DNA from: a candidate division WOR-3 bacterium
GTDB taxonomy: Bacteria > Hydrothermota > Tepidihabitantia > SM23-42 > JAOAFX01
Direction of reading: 5' to 3'
Assembly (NCBI GenBank): GCA_039802005.1
Contig: JBDRVV010000024.1
Coordinates: forward strand, 1-37,335
DNA: 37,335 nucleotides
Within the stretch, counting starts at the first letter, position 1. Each line of letters begins with the position of its first letter. The notes under the pieces were generated by a model. That model was not told the origin of the DNA and searched no databases. It saw nothing but the letters and a program-made list of their open reading frames with translations. Of this stretch, positions 1 through 9,163 are shown piece by piece. The translations under genes were made by a program, and so were the position numbers.

Positions 1-2
1 TA

Positions 3-1022
3 ATGGACCCGATGTTGGGGATTGAATTTTCAAAGGATATGCGGATGTATTCAATATCCCAGGAATTCCCCTTCCCGACAAAATTAAGTAGTCAATATAA
101 AATCGCAACCACAGTCGCTGAAAAAAACTTTATTCTTTTTGAGGCAAAGAAAAATGAGGTTATAAAAAATGTAAAAGAATTATATGGACAGTTATATATT
201 ATTCGGAAAGAAAGAGAGATAATGGAAATGGTAAAAGAGAACCTGGAAGGTATTCATTCCGTTACCATGAGAAATTATACGCTCAATCGTGTATCGCAGA
301 CCGATGTATTGCAGGTAGAGATTGGTCAGACTAAATTAGAAAACGAAATTTTAAATATAAAAAGTGAAGAAACTTTGATACTGGCAAAATTAAACCAATT
401 GCTGGGCCGTAATCCAGATGATGAATTGAGTATTTCTACAGAAATTTCTTTAGATTCAGTTATAATTGATACTGATAGTCTGTATGCATTAGCATTGAGA
501 TACAGTCCAATCTTAAAATCCCTCAACATAGATAAAGAGATTGCTCAAAGAAATCTCTTATTATCAAAGCAAGAATACCTGCCTGATTTTATGGTAAAAT
601 TTGAGCAGGGAGAGATGGATTTTGAATTTCAAAATCAGAAGATAATGATAGGACTGACCTTCCCATTATGGTTTTTGGGTAAACAACGGAAGATGGTTGA
701 TGAAATGAGGGCAGAGTTGAGGATGGCACAGGTAGAATATGAGGCGATGGAGTTAGACATAAAGCGGATGATAAAAGAACTCGTTATTATGCTTCACAAT
801 CAGAGACGCGAAATTAATCTCTATCAAAATGCAATCATCCCGAGGATTGAATCTGCATTAAAATCTGCGATACGGGACTATGAGTTAAACAGAGTTGATA
901 TAATGACTGTCTTAGAAACCCAGAATATGTTGATTGAAAACATACTCCAGTACCAGCGGGCAAGAATAAACTATTTCATAACCTTTGCTGAACTTGAGAG
1001 AATAATCAGCACTGATTTGTAG
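3..1022 (+). CDS. TolC-family outer-membrane efflux channel, 5' truncated by window edge
   Basis: This is the outer-membrane channel of a tripartite efflux pump, of the CusC/TolC family. The visible 339 residues contain the two long helical coiled-coil stretches and the typical early phrase PMLGIEFSKDMRMYSISQEFPFPTK in diverged form (PMLG..., QEFPFPTKL). The signal peptide and first strand are missing, so the gene surely begins before the window and the ATG at base 3 is internal. The C-terminal part (TVLETQNMLIENILQYQRARINYF) is the usual TolC ending. The metal role is inferred from the CusB/CusA genes further along on the same strand, normally adjacent to such a channel but here separated by about 8.6 kb. 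A palindromic operator-like site begins 26 bases after the stop. Confidence 0.88.
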   Translation: MDPMLGIEFSKDMRMYSISQEFPFPTKLSSQYKIATTVAEKNFILFEAKKNEVIKNVKELYGQLYIIRKEREIMEMVKENLEGIHSVTMRNYTLNRVSQTDVLQVEIGQTKLENEILNIKSEETLILAKLNQLLGRNPDDELSISTEISLDSVIIDTDSLYALALRYSPILKSLNIDKEIAQRNLLLSKQEYLPDFMVKFEQGEMDFEFQNQKIMIGLTFPLWFLGKQRKMVDEMRAELRMAQVEYEAMELDIKRMIKELVIMLHNQRREINLYQNAIIPRIESALKSAIRDYELNRVDIMTVLETQNMLIENILQYQRARINYFITFAELERIISTDL

Positions 1023-1047
1023 CATATACAACGACATTTGTCATTTC

Positions 1048-1073
1048 ATCATTTCAACAATTGTAAAAATGAT
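1048..1073. promoter_or_regulatory. 26-bp palindromic operator-like site, copy A
   Basis: Left half ATCATTTCAACAA, right half TTGTAAAAATGAT; 11 of 13 positions pair. It matches 23 of 26 bases of the site in front of the arsR gene at 22892. No clear promoter is visible around this copy on either strand, so its target is uncertain. It may be a leftover of a promoter that once served downstream efflux genes. Confidence 0.6.
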
Positions 1074-1135
1074 AATCCTTACAGAAGATGTAGCGTGCGA
1101 CTTCAGCCGGGCGAGAAAGACAAAGCCTTAATACA

Positions 1136-2755
1136 CTATTTCACAACCAAGATTTTTCCACGCTTACTTTCTCTTTCGCCTTCAAGGATTAGGAAATAGA
1201 CACCAGAACTCAAAGCAGATGAATCTAATCGGTAAGAATAAACACCAGGCTCAACAGTGCCTTCAGTAATCGTTTTAACCTTCCTGCCGATAATATCATA
1301 AAGATTTAAGCTGATTCGCTGTCTTTCTGGAATCGCATATTGAATTTGGGCATTATCCCTCCTCACAACACTCGGCAAAACCACTAAACTTAACCCTTCA
1401 CCTTTTCCCTTCAACTTTTCACCTTCGTCAATCCCCACATAATTTGCATAATCAAAACAAATATACATTGGATCGAGGCCGGTACCAAACATTAGATGCC
1501 AGAGGGGGTCAATATCTCTTATCATATCAACTCCATAAACATAATAGACGCGATTTCTTAGAGTATCTATTCGTTTTGCCAGTTGGGGTAGCCCGGGTCG
1601 GTTAGTTAACGATTGGGTACAATTAATTGGCGTCCCCCATGTTTCTCCATTGTCCGTTGACCAATTGACAAAAAAATCCCACCAGTTTAAGGAATCAGCT
1701 TCGTTGTTTCTGGGTGTGCAATAAAGCACAACAACTTTATTCCCACCTATAGCAATTGTGGGATAGAAACATTCGGTATCAGGTGCCCCAAAGGTTGAAG
1801 AAACCTCAACACAGGGTTGCCCCGAAGTGTAAGAAACATACACCTTCCCATACCAGGGATAGGTAAAGTCATTACCATCAATGATATCAAAAACCAGAAT
1901 TGGATCCCCACCATCGGTGACTGCCATCTGGGTCCAGAAAAGAATGTTTTGTGAATACGGATTTGGCCAGACCATGTTGTAGGTTTGCTGGTCAGACCAG
2001 GTTATGCCATCGGTCGTTGTTTTGTAGTGAATATTTAGATTTACATCGTAGTATAATATATAACCTATACCACCATTTATGTCAAATCCCCAAAAATATG
2101 CATTGTTAGCAATTATTCCCTGGGCGTAAACATTTGAAAGATCGGGGGACATCGTCCGCCAATAAATATTAGTATCTGTAGTGCCAATGAACAGGAGGTT
2201 GCCGTTTGGTAGTTGTTTTCCAATATACATAACAGTCCCATTGACCCCACTTGGTGGTTCAATAAAAACTGTATCCCATAGAGATGAAAACCAGCCGCCC
2301 ATTTCATACATTGCAAATCCAATTTGCCCATAAGGACCACTAATTCGAAAAGAAATGTGTGGTCCATTTCCTGTTCCATTATCTGAGGCTATTGAGTTTG
2401 GATAACTTGCCACTCCCCACCATTTTTTGTAGACCGAATAATCGTGAACCCAATAAGCAAGATTTCCAGGTGTCTGATGCACATTTAAAATTCCAGGATC
2501 AGTAAATGATTTATTCACTATTTGAATGGCGTCAACAATCGGATTATATCCAATGCACTCCTGCATCTGTGTCCAGAGCGTATATCCATTATATGAAGAA
2601 TCAATCGCGGTTGCAGGTTGCACAACCCTTGATGACGGTGCAGAGTAAGTAGTCCCATTAGTGGTCTTTGTTTTATCAATTATCGCCGGCGCAACGCCAG
2701 CATTGACCAGATGGGTCAATAACATACATATTAGAATTTGTTTTTGAACATTCAT
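1136..2755 (-). CDS. Secreted BNR/beta-propeller-like protein with Por/FlgD-type C-terminal tail
   Basis: A 539-residue exported protein. The N-terminus (QKQILICMLLTHLVNA) is a signal peptide. The middle has Asp-box-like phrases (TTTDGITWSD, STDNGETWGTP), as in sialidase-type beta-propellers, so a repeat-built carbohydrate- or surface-facing fold is likely, but no catalytic residues can be assigned. The last ~80 residues (NLYDIIGRKVKTI...GVYFLILEGE...KILVVK) form the FlgD-like/type-A sorting tail used for T9SS-like export or surface anchoring. A clear GGAGGTGTG site precedes the ATG and overlaps the stop region of the upstream gene (11-base gap), so it is the last gene of a three-gene minus-strand operon. 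Function beyond secretion is unknown. Confidence 0.85.
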   Translation of the reverse strand: MNVQKQILICMLLTHLVNAGVAPAIIDKTKTTNGTTYSAPSSRVVQPATAIDSSYNGYTLWTQMQECIGYNPIVDAIQIVNKSFTDPGILNVHQTPGNLAYWVHDYSVYKKWWGVASYPNSIASDNGTGNGPHISFRISGPYGQIGFAMYEMGGWFSSLWDTVFIEPPSGVNGTVMYIGKQLPNGNLLFIGTTDTNIYWRTMSPDLSNVYAQGIIANNAYFWGFDINGGIGYILYYDVNLNIHYKTTTDGITWSDQQTYNMVWPNPYSQNILFWTQMAVTDGGDPILVFDIIDGNDFTYPWYGKVYVSYTSGQPCVEVSSTFGAPDTECFYPTIAIGGNKVVVLYCTPRNNEADSLNWWDFFVNWSTDNGETWGTPINCTQSLTNRPGLPQLAKRIDTLRNRVYYVYGVDMIRDIDPLWHLMFGTGLDPMYICFDYANYVGIDEGEKLKGKGEGLSLVVLPSVVRRDNAQIQYAIPERQRISLNLYDIIGRKVKTITEGTVEPGVYSYRLDSSALSSGVYFLILEGERESKRGKILVVK

Positions 2756-2765
2756 ATCACACCTC

Positions 2766-4541
2766 CTATTTCAGTTTAATCACTTTTTCCATCAATGATA
2801 AATCTTCTTTTTTTAATTCAACAAAATATATACCGCACGGTAATTTGGAGCCGGAATCGTCGGTGCCATTCCAGAGGAGGTAGTCTGATGTTTTCATCAT
2901 CTTATCGTTCCATTGTCTGATTAATCTGCCGGCTGCATCGTAGATGCGGATGTAGGCAGTCGGCACCTTATCGTTGTTTTCTCCTTGGTACTTACTGCTT
3001 AGTGCATACCTGATTACTAAAGAAGAACGGAATGGGTTTGGAGATATTTGAAGCGAAGGAATTGGGCTATAACTACAGAATGATTGTTCAGCAATACTCC
3101 CCTGTTGTTTTATGTAAAACAACGGCGAGAGCATGGAATCTCGCCTGCCAAACCCAGCAACCACAAGCCATATTTTGAACAGACTCTGGGTATCTGGAAG
3201 CACCCACTCGTAATTCGTATCTGTAGGCAAACCTTGATAGATCAACCATCTGCCTATTTGTGGATGATAAAGATACAAGTATAATGAGTCAAGTTGGAAT
3301 GTATCATAAACTGCCCATCTTAAATTCACTGTATCCAATGCATAAAATGTGTCGTATTGAACCGGACAGAACCATGCCATATCAACCCCTTTCTCATATA
3401 TTCGTATCTCGTTATTTCCCGAAATGGCAATTTCGGATAAACCATTGCCATCAAAATCATAAACTTGAATACTTGAGCCGTTCCCATTGCCAGGTAAGGT
3501 ATCAAGGATATAGAAGGAATCATTCCCACAAGATTTAATGAGATAAACATACCAGGATGCTTCAAGGGCAATCTCTGGCACACCATCAGCATCTATGTCG
3601 CCAGTAGCGGAATAACCACCATAATATCCCATATTTGGTGGACTGCCAGTTGCAAGATCAAACGACTTGATGACTTCATAAGTGTTATCTGTGACTGCTT
3701 CAAAAATAAAGACATGGCAGCGGGCGTCTAATGGTGTAAAGCCCTTGATGACAAATTCAATCTTACCATCTCCATCGGCATCAGGAATTGTAAAACAGTC
3801 CCTGATGTTTTTCGTTGGAACCTGGCTTTGAATGATTCTTTCATAGGTGTTGTTTGCTGGACTTTCATAAACCCAGAATGAAGCACCCTCACCGGGTCCG
3901 GCACTTGTTCCACCAAAAACAAATTCTATTTTGCCATCGGCATCAAAATCACCAAAAGCGTAGGTGGATGCAGGGTTCTCATAATTAGAACTATCGGGAT
4001 TTGTCGTAAAAATTGAATCGTATTGATTATTCGCGATTGCCTCATAAATCCACAACCAGTTTGGCGGTCTCCCCCTGTTATTAAAAATCTCACAAAATCC
4101 ATCACCATCTACATCGTAAATGCAGAATGGTTTATCTAAAATGCTTCCTACGGTATCGCGCCATACCTCATAAGCAGGATAAGAAAAGGAATCAGGGGAT
4201 TCGTAAATAGCAATGAGCGGAATTGGTGGTGATGGATTGGCGCATGCGTATACCACTAAATCAGTTAAACCATCATTATCGCAATCACCAATATCCCAGA
4301 CGATAATCGTATCAACTGTATTGCTTTCAAAAATATCCCAGGAATCCGGTGGCACAAACTCAGCAAAGTAGACACTATTATACTGAGGTAGATAAGGCCT
4401 GAAGATCAGTTCTATCCTTCCATCATGGTCTGAATCATAGAGCAGTGTTCTTCCTGCAGATCCTGAATTGCCATACGGTATATCCCATTTCTGAAGAAAA
4501 TGTATGTTAAAAAGATTGAGTAAAATTAAAAAAGTAGCCAT
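2766..4541 (-). CDS. Secreted FG-GAP/VCBS-repeat protein with Por/FlgD-type tail
   Basis: A 591-residue exported protein with a short hydrophobic start (MATFLILLNLFNIHFLQ). It carries at least six calcium-binding-like repeats of the FG-GAP/VCBS type with D-x-D-x-D-G cores (DSDHDGRIEL, DCDNDGLTDL, DVDGDGFCEI, DFDADGKIEF, DADGDGKIEF, DIDADGVPEI, DFDGNGLSEI), so an integrin-alpha-like beta-propeller is expected. The C-terminus (IRIYDAAGRLIRQW...GIYFVELKKED...KVIKLK) is the same sorting-tail family as its two neighbours. The start has no strong ribosome site. It lies 55 bases after the 1444-residue gene, with a 13-bp hairpin in the gap that could reduce its expression relative to the first gene. 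The ligand is unknown. Confidence 0.87.
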   Translation of the reverse strand: MATFLILLNLFNIHFLQKWDIPYGNSGSAGRTLLYDSDHDGRIELIFRPYLPQYNSVYFAEFVPPDSWDIFESNTVDTIIVWDIGDCDNDGLTDLVVYACANPSPPIPLIAIYESPDSFSYPAYEVWRDTVGSILDKPFCIYDVDGDGFCEIFNNRGRPPNWLWIYEAIANNQYDSIFTTNPDSSNYENPASTYAFGDFDADGKIEFVFGGTSAGPGEGASFWVYESPANNTYERIIQSQVPTKNIRDCFTIPDADGDGKIEFVIKGFTPLDARCHVFIFEAVTDNTYEVIKSFDLATGSPPNMGYYGGYSATGDIDADGVPEIALEASWYVYLIKSCGNDSFYILDTLPGNGNGSSIQVYDFDGNGLSEIAISGNNEIRIYEKGVDMAWFCPVQYDTFYALDTVNLRWAVYDTFQLDSLYLYLYHPQIGRWLIYQGLPTDTNYEWVLPDTQSLFKIWLVVAGFGRRDSMLSPLFYIKQQGSIAEQSFCSYSPIPSLQISPNPFRSSLVIRYALSSKYQGENNDKVPTAYIRIYDAAGRLIRQWNDKMMKTSDYLLWNGTDDSGSKLPCGIYFVELKKEDLSLMEKVIKLK

Positions 4542-4555
4542 CTTACACGATCAAG

Positions 4556-4592
4556 AACAGGGAGCAGAAGAATAAATCCTCTGCTCCCTGTT
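4556..4592. terminator. 13-bp perfect inverted repeat between two secreted-protein genes
   Basis: AACAGGGAGCAGA (4556-4568) pairs perfectly with TCTGCTCCCTGTT (4580-4592) around an 11-base loop, just after the TAG of the large gene on the minus strand. No clear T run follows, so it is either a weak or partial terminator, or an mRNA-stabilising hairpin inside the operon. Confidence 0.5.
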
Positions 4593-4596
4593 ACCT

Positions 4597-7500
4597 CTAT
4601 TTGAGCCTCAGAATCTTGTGAACAGCAGACTCCCCAGTATCAAGATTTTCAATTCGGAGAAAGTAAATGCCTTGAGAAACAGGTCTACCATTTTCGTCAT
4701 CACCCGTCCATGTGATTTGGCTGGATGGCTGGATAGTTGGATAGTCAAATCGTTTAACCAGCCTTCCGGTGATATCATAAATCTTAAGGGAAATTCGTTG
4801 ACTATTATCTGGTATTTCGTATCTGATTTCTGTCTTTTCAGTGAAGGGATTGGGTGCATTCACAAAGGAACTTTTGCATAACGATTGATTATCCTGTGAC
4901 ATTTTTCCACCACCTGAATGCCCAGCCAACTTTTCACTTTCTTCATATTCATACCGATAAACAAAAATCGGACCGCAAGTAGCAAAAAGCCCGGTAATTT
5001 GGTCAAAGACCACTTCAATCCAACCATCCTGATAAAAGGCTGGTGGTATCCAGCACTCCAAGGTTTCTGGTTCGTAGGCATTATATTTAATAAGATGTTT
5101 CAGTTTGTTGTCTATTTTTATCCATTCTCGCCATTCACCAGACGATTCATGGTAAATGATTGCTTTTATTTTATAGCGATAACCAGGTTCAAGCGGGAAT
5201 TGATAAGTGATTGTTCCATAACCCACATCAACTGGGATTTGCCAGGTAGATATAAAACTATCTCTTTGAATTAAGTAAGAAGAGGGTGTCTCAATGCCAT
5301 TAGGTGAAGTAAGAAATGCAGGTATATATTGAGGGGTAGGGAACTGGAGCCTCTTGTAGCCAATTTCATAAGGACTATCATCTCCTTCAAGCCAGGCCGT
5401 GTAAAGATAAAGCCATCCGCCTGTGACTCTTGCAGAAACATGCGGATAAAGGGACTTGGTTAGGGTCTGACTAATGTTTAGGAAACCACCGGGATATCGG
5501 CAGAAGATTTCAAATCGTGAATCTGGCGGCGGGACTATTTCGTCAACATAAACATTAAACATCCCTGTAGCGTTTACCGGATAAAGAGATTTGGTATTTG
5601 GTGACTGACTGAGATTGAACCAGGAAAACCGAGGTGGTAGAGTCGGCATATAGGTACCTGCCCTATAGACTTCAAATGCTTCAGGACCGTTTTCCTGATG
5701 CTGCCAGAGAACAAAGACTGAATCACCATAAGTTTCAATAAATGGATGGGCAGATTGGAGACCTTCTAAGTCGAACTGCCAGCCCCAATTTTGCCAGGTC
5801 TGCCCTATTTGCCTTGTTGCATAGCAGATTGTATCTGCCCTCTGCCAGACTGCATGGAGGGAATTATCTATTTCACATCTGGTAATGGAAGGAAAGTCAT
5901 GCCAGGGGCCTGTAGCCATCGGACCCCACCAACCTTCTATTTCTGAGATGGTAATTGCATCAGGGTTTGAAATTGGGAATTTAAGTTCACCAATACCGCT
6001 CCCCCTGCCATTTGCTAACTGATAGAAGTGGCAAAGAATATGAACAGTATCCTCAGCCTCCTGATGGTATGTAATGACCATTGAGGGCCACCCAACATTT
6101 ATCCACAGAAGAGAATAATAAAGGGTATCAATTGGTGACCACTCAGTAGAAGAGATTTTTCTGCGATAAAATAATGCTCCTCTGCCGTGTGAGGAAGTCC
6201 AGATTATTGAAGGCAAGCCGTTGTGGTCTAAGGCGATCGTCGGAGAGCCACCTTCACCAACAAGAAATGGTATAGTCCAATCTGTTCCACCATTTGAGGA
6301 ACGACGATAAATCACCTTATCGTGATTGGTATAAGTTATGTGTAACTCTTGGGTACCTGGTTTTCGGGCAAGGTGGCGCTCGCCGTTGTAAGCAAGTGCC
6401 GATGGGTCATCAGTCCAGAGTGCATGCTCACCAATAAACTTGCCCCAAATTCGATAGTTCTCAAATTCAGGAACCCAGCCAGTGAAGGTTACCAAGGTAA
6501 GGTCTTCAGCTCCGTGACAGATTGCAGGTTCATATTGGAGTCCTGGTGAAGTGGATACCGAGAAAATTGGGCTCACCATGCCCGCTGAACTGACCTTAGC
6601 ACCTATGAGGTCACCCGATGATACATCTTCCCAAACCACAACAAAATGAGAGCCGTTGAAAGATGCTTTTGGCCTAACCTGGTCACCGGGTTGCCTAATT
6701 ATTGGTATACCATCAGGGTCAAGAACAACACCACCCGGGGATACTCTTGCGCCATAAATATCGGCGCCTGGTGCATTGCGATAATCTTGCCAAACAACAA
6801 AATAGTTTGTACCATCAAATGATACCGAGGGATACCTCGGCATATCGGGTTCCTTAATGGAAATTGGAATTCCTCCTGGATCTAAGATAACCCCAGTTTG
6901 ACTTACACGCACTCCATAAATACCGCAATCTATTACGGGTGTAGGACGGAACTCTTGGAATACTATGAGAAAATTAGTGCCATCAAAAGAAAGCGATACA
7001 TTCTCTTTATCCGTAGGTGCATCCAGAATAAAGTCAGTGAGCACCATACCCTCGGTGTTGACTAATGCACCTCTAATCCGGTCTCTATGTAGACCCAAAT
7101 GCCATTCCTCTTCACACACTACAAGGTAGTTTTCTTGACCAAAAATGACCTTGGGCGCCTTTAGAGTGAATTCCGAAGAGAAAATGAGAATACCATTTGG
7201 GTCAAGTACCTGTCCAGTTCTGCTAACACGAGCTCCATAAATGGCAAAATTATTGTTCAGTGGACCCTCCCAAACCACGAGATAATTATTTCCATCAAAT
7301 GCCACTGATGGATTTTTTTGTGCATAAGGATCACTTGAAATGGAAATTCCTTCAGGATCCAGAACTTCGCCTGTCAGGCCAATTCGGGCACCATAAATAT
7401 CGGAGTAAGTGCCATTCCGAAAATCATGCCACACTACAAGAAAATTGGCGCCATCAAAACTAGCTGCAGAAGACCCTTGACCATAAATTTGAGTAGAGAG

Positions 7501-8931
7501 TAATTTCCCCTCGGGATCAAGTACAACTCCTGTCTGCGTCACGCGAGCACCATAAATATCAAAACCATCACCATTATACATACTCCGATTGTCATGCCAT
7601 ACTGTAAGGTAATTTGTGCCGTCAAAGGCAATCGCCGGATGACCTTGACCCCCTCTTTCAGCAGAGATAGCTATGCCTGCTGGGTCCAGAACCTGGCCGG
7701 ATTGGTCTACGCGTGCACAATAAATGTCGGCATAGGTAGTGTATAAATCGCGAAAGTCGTGCCAGACTACTAAGTAATTGTTGCCATCAAAAGAGAGCAC
7801 AGGATATGCTTGGTTATAGATTGCTTGAGAAATCGCAATACCATTGGGGTCCAAAACAGAACCAGATGGAGTGATACGGGCACCGTAAATATCAAAATCA
7901 ACGGTATTTCGGCTATCAAACCAAGCCACAAGATAGTTAAACCCACCGAAAGTGATCCTATGGCAACTTTGAAGCGCATCCGTTGTAGAGATTGGGATCC
8001 CATCGGGGTCCAAAACTAAACCAGCCTGGTTCACCCTGGAGCCATAAATATCACCATTACCGTTACGCCAATCTTCCCATACTACAAGAAAGTTAATGCC
8101 ATCATAGGCGACCGCAGGTGCTCCTTGATTTCTATCGGCAGTCGATATTGCGATGCCATCTGGATCAAGGACAATACCTGATGGATTTACTCTCGCTCCA
8201 TATATATCATAGTTTCCATTCCGATAGTCGTGCCAAACAACCATGTAATTTGTGCCACCAAAAGCAATTCTTGGATATGACTGCATGTATGGTGCAGGAC
8301 AAATCAGGATACCGTCGGGGTCTAATACAGCACCATCTTGACTTACTCTTGCACCAATGATATCATAAAAATCAGGTTGAGTTCGCCTATCATGCCACAC
8401 TACAAAATAATTAGTTCCGTCAAACCCGATACCGGTGAAAGGTGGTTCATCCCATCCAATTAGCAATGTAGTTGATGAAATCAAAATCCCAGATGAATCA
8501 AGTAAAACGCCCTCTGGTGAGCACCTTGCACAGTAAATGTCCCAAAGTTCAGATGCAGGGTCTCGGCCGTCAGCCCATACTACCAAATAATTTGTGCCAT
8601 CAAATGCAATAGAAAGATATCCCTGGTGACCTTGAGCATTTACAAAAACTCGGTTTGTGTCGATTAAGAATTCTTCAACTGAGCGTAATAGAACATCAGG
8701 CTTATCTTTTTTATTCTTATTATTCTCAACAACGCGTGCGAATTTAGCTTGGATAAGACCAAATGAGTAAATGTCTTCTTCTGCAGCACCATAAGATAAT
8801 GGGATGTCCGGGGGATATTCTTTGGACAACCCTATTCCTCTCATCCTATCAAGACCTTTCCCAACCGAAAGTCCATATTGAGAGAGGTCAGAGGATAGGG
8901 TATATGAACCTTGAGCAAAGAGAATACTCAA
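4597..8931 (-). CDS. Giant secreted repeat protein, about 13 tandem ~50-residue repeats, start out of frame at a GATA repeat
   Basis: The open frame encodes 1444 residues but opens only at a TTG without a ribosome site. The real start is almost certainly the ATG at 8968, preceded by AAGGAGG. It is in a different frame, and the five GATA units between them cause the shift. With four or seven units the product would begin MLRAIYLSIGLLSILFAQ, a good signal peptide. The body has about 13 imperfect repeats of ~50 residues (FDGTNYLVVWHDYRNG...DIYGARV...G.VLDPDGI.IS), roughly residues 100-830, each expected to be one blade or strand set of a beta-propeller. A BNR-like region follows, then a C-terminal FlgD/Por tail (SLKIYDITGRLVKRF...KILRLK). 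It heads the three-gene secreted operon. A surface adhesin or binding role is inferred only. Confidence 0.85.
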   Translation of the reverse strand: MSILFAQGSYTLSSDLSQYGLSVGKGLDRMRGIGLSKEYPPDIPLSYGAAEEDIYSFGLIQAKFARVVENNKNKKDKPDVLLRSVEEFLIDTNRVFVNAQGHQGYLSIAFDGTNYLVVWADGRDPASELWDIYCARCSPEGVLLDSSGILISSTTLLIGWDEPPFTGIGFDGTNYFVVWHDRRTQPDFYDIIGARVSQDGAVLDPDGILICPAPYMQSYPRIAFGGTNYMVVWHDYRNGNYDIYGARVNPSGIVLDPDGIAISTADRNQGAPAVAYDGINFLVVWEDWRNGNGDIYGSRVNQAGLVLDPDGIPISTTDALQSCHRITFGGFNYLVAWFDSRNTVDFDIYGARITPSGSVLDPNGIAISQAIYNQAYPVLSFDGNNYLVVWHDFRDLYTTYADIYCARVDQSGQVLDPAGIAISAERGGQGHPAIAFDGTNYLTVWHDNRSMYNGDGFDIYGARVTQTGVVLDPEGKLLSTQIYGQGSSAASFDGANFLVVWHDFRNGTYSDIYGARIGLTGEVLDPEGISISSDPYAQKNPSVAFDGNNYLVVWEGPLNNNFAIYGARVSRTGQVLDPNGILIFSSEFTLKAPKVIFGQENYLVVCEEEWHLGLHRDRIRGALVNTEGMVLTDFILDAPTDKENVSLSFDGTNFLIVFQEFRPTPVIDCGIYGVRVSQTGVILDPGGIPISIKEPDMPRYPSVSFDGTNYFVVWQDYRNAPGADIYGARVSPGGVVLDPDGIPIIRQPGDQVRPKASFNGSHFVVVWEDVSSGDLIGAKVSSAGMVSPIFSVSTSPGLQYEPAICHGAEDLTLVTFTGWVPEFENYRIWGKFIGEHALWTDDPSALAYNGERHLARKPGTQELHITYTNHDKVIYRRSSNGGTDWTIPFLVGEGGSPTIALDHNGLPSIIWTSSHGRGALFYRRKISSTEWSPIDTLYYSLLWINVGWPSMVITYHQEAEDTVHILCHFYQLANGRGSGIGELKFPISNPDAITISEIEGWWGPMATGPWHDFPSITRCEIDNSLHAVWQRADTICYATRQIGQTWQNWGWQFDLEGLQSAHPFIETYGDSVFVLWQHQENGPEAFEVYRAGTYMPTLPPRFSWFNLSQSPNTKSLYPVNATGMFNVYVDEIVPPPDSRFEIFCRYPGGFLNISQTLTKSLYPHVSARVTGGWLYLYTAWLEGDDSPYEIGYKRLQFPTPQYIPAFLTSPNGIETPSSYLIQRDSFISTWQIPVDVGYGTITYQFPLEPGYRYKIKAIIYHESSGEWREWIKIDNKLKHLIKYNAYEPETLECWIPPAFYQDGWIEVVFDQITGLFATCGPIFVYRYEYEESEKLAGHSGGGKMSQDNQSLCKSSFVNAPNPFTEKTEIRYEIPDNSQRISLKIYDITGRLVKRFDYPTIQPSSQITWTGDDENGRPVSQGIYFLRIENLDTGESAVHKILRLK

Positions 8932-8937
8932 TAGTCC

Positions 8938-8958
8938 GATAGATAGATAGATAGATAG
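8938..8958. repeat. (GATA)5 tetranucleotide tract in signal-peptide codons
   Basis: Five perfect GATA units plus one G, read as TATC on the coding strand. The tract lies between the ATG at 8968 (AAGGAGG five bases upstream) and the open frame at 8931. The ATG frame ends after 26 codons at TGA. Removing one unit or adding two joins the ATG to the 1444-residue frame. Confidence 0.85.
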
Positions 8959-8967
8959 CGCGTAGCA

Positions 8968-9127
8968 TCTTTACCTCCTTTTTTGTTTTGACCCAATTTC
9001 TTTTTCTATTCTTTTGAGTGTCGGGTCAAGCACTTAAAAGGATTTTGTTTCTGCTCCTTCCCATCACCTCCTTTCACCCTCACCTTTATCCTTTTCCTTC
9101 AAGGGAGAGGACTTCATTTATAATTCT
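8968..9127 (-). promoter_or_regulatory. ~160-base 5' leader of the secreted operon
   Basis: The leader runs from the predicted transcription start near 9127 to the ATG at 8968. It holds AAAGGAGGTGAT, a 12-base match to the complement of the 16S rRNA 3' end, directly followed by a 12-codon reading frame (MGRSRNKILLSA, stop). Further down are TTGACCC and GGGTCAA arms (8988-8994 and 9023-9029 on the plus strand) about 28 bases apart, then the real AAGGAGG. The unusual length and second ribosome site suggest post-transcriptional control, but this is inference. Confidence 0.45.
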
Positions 9128-9133
9128 AATTTA

Positions 9134-9161
9134 AGTATAATCACTTTTTGAGAATTGTCAA
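9134..9161 (-). promoter_or_regulatory. Promoter of the secreted-protein operon
   Basis: On the minus strand TTGACA (9161-9156), a 16-base spacer, then TATACT (9139-9134). It is the only strong promoter upstream of the large secreted gene. The target duplication of the MITE-like element begins two bases from its -35 box. Confidence 0.75.
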
Positions 9162-9163
9162 GG

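Noticed and set aside
1022-1080. A promoter in operator copy A
   Set aside because: GATAAT at 1071 lacks a plausible -35 box at 16-18 bases on the plus strand, and nothing better is seen on the other strand.
6600-8600. Regular repeats about 145-165 bases apart, at first sight like a tandem or CRISPR-type array
   Set aside because: They are diverged coding repeats of the secreted protein, in frame and not identical; there are no spacers.
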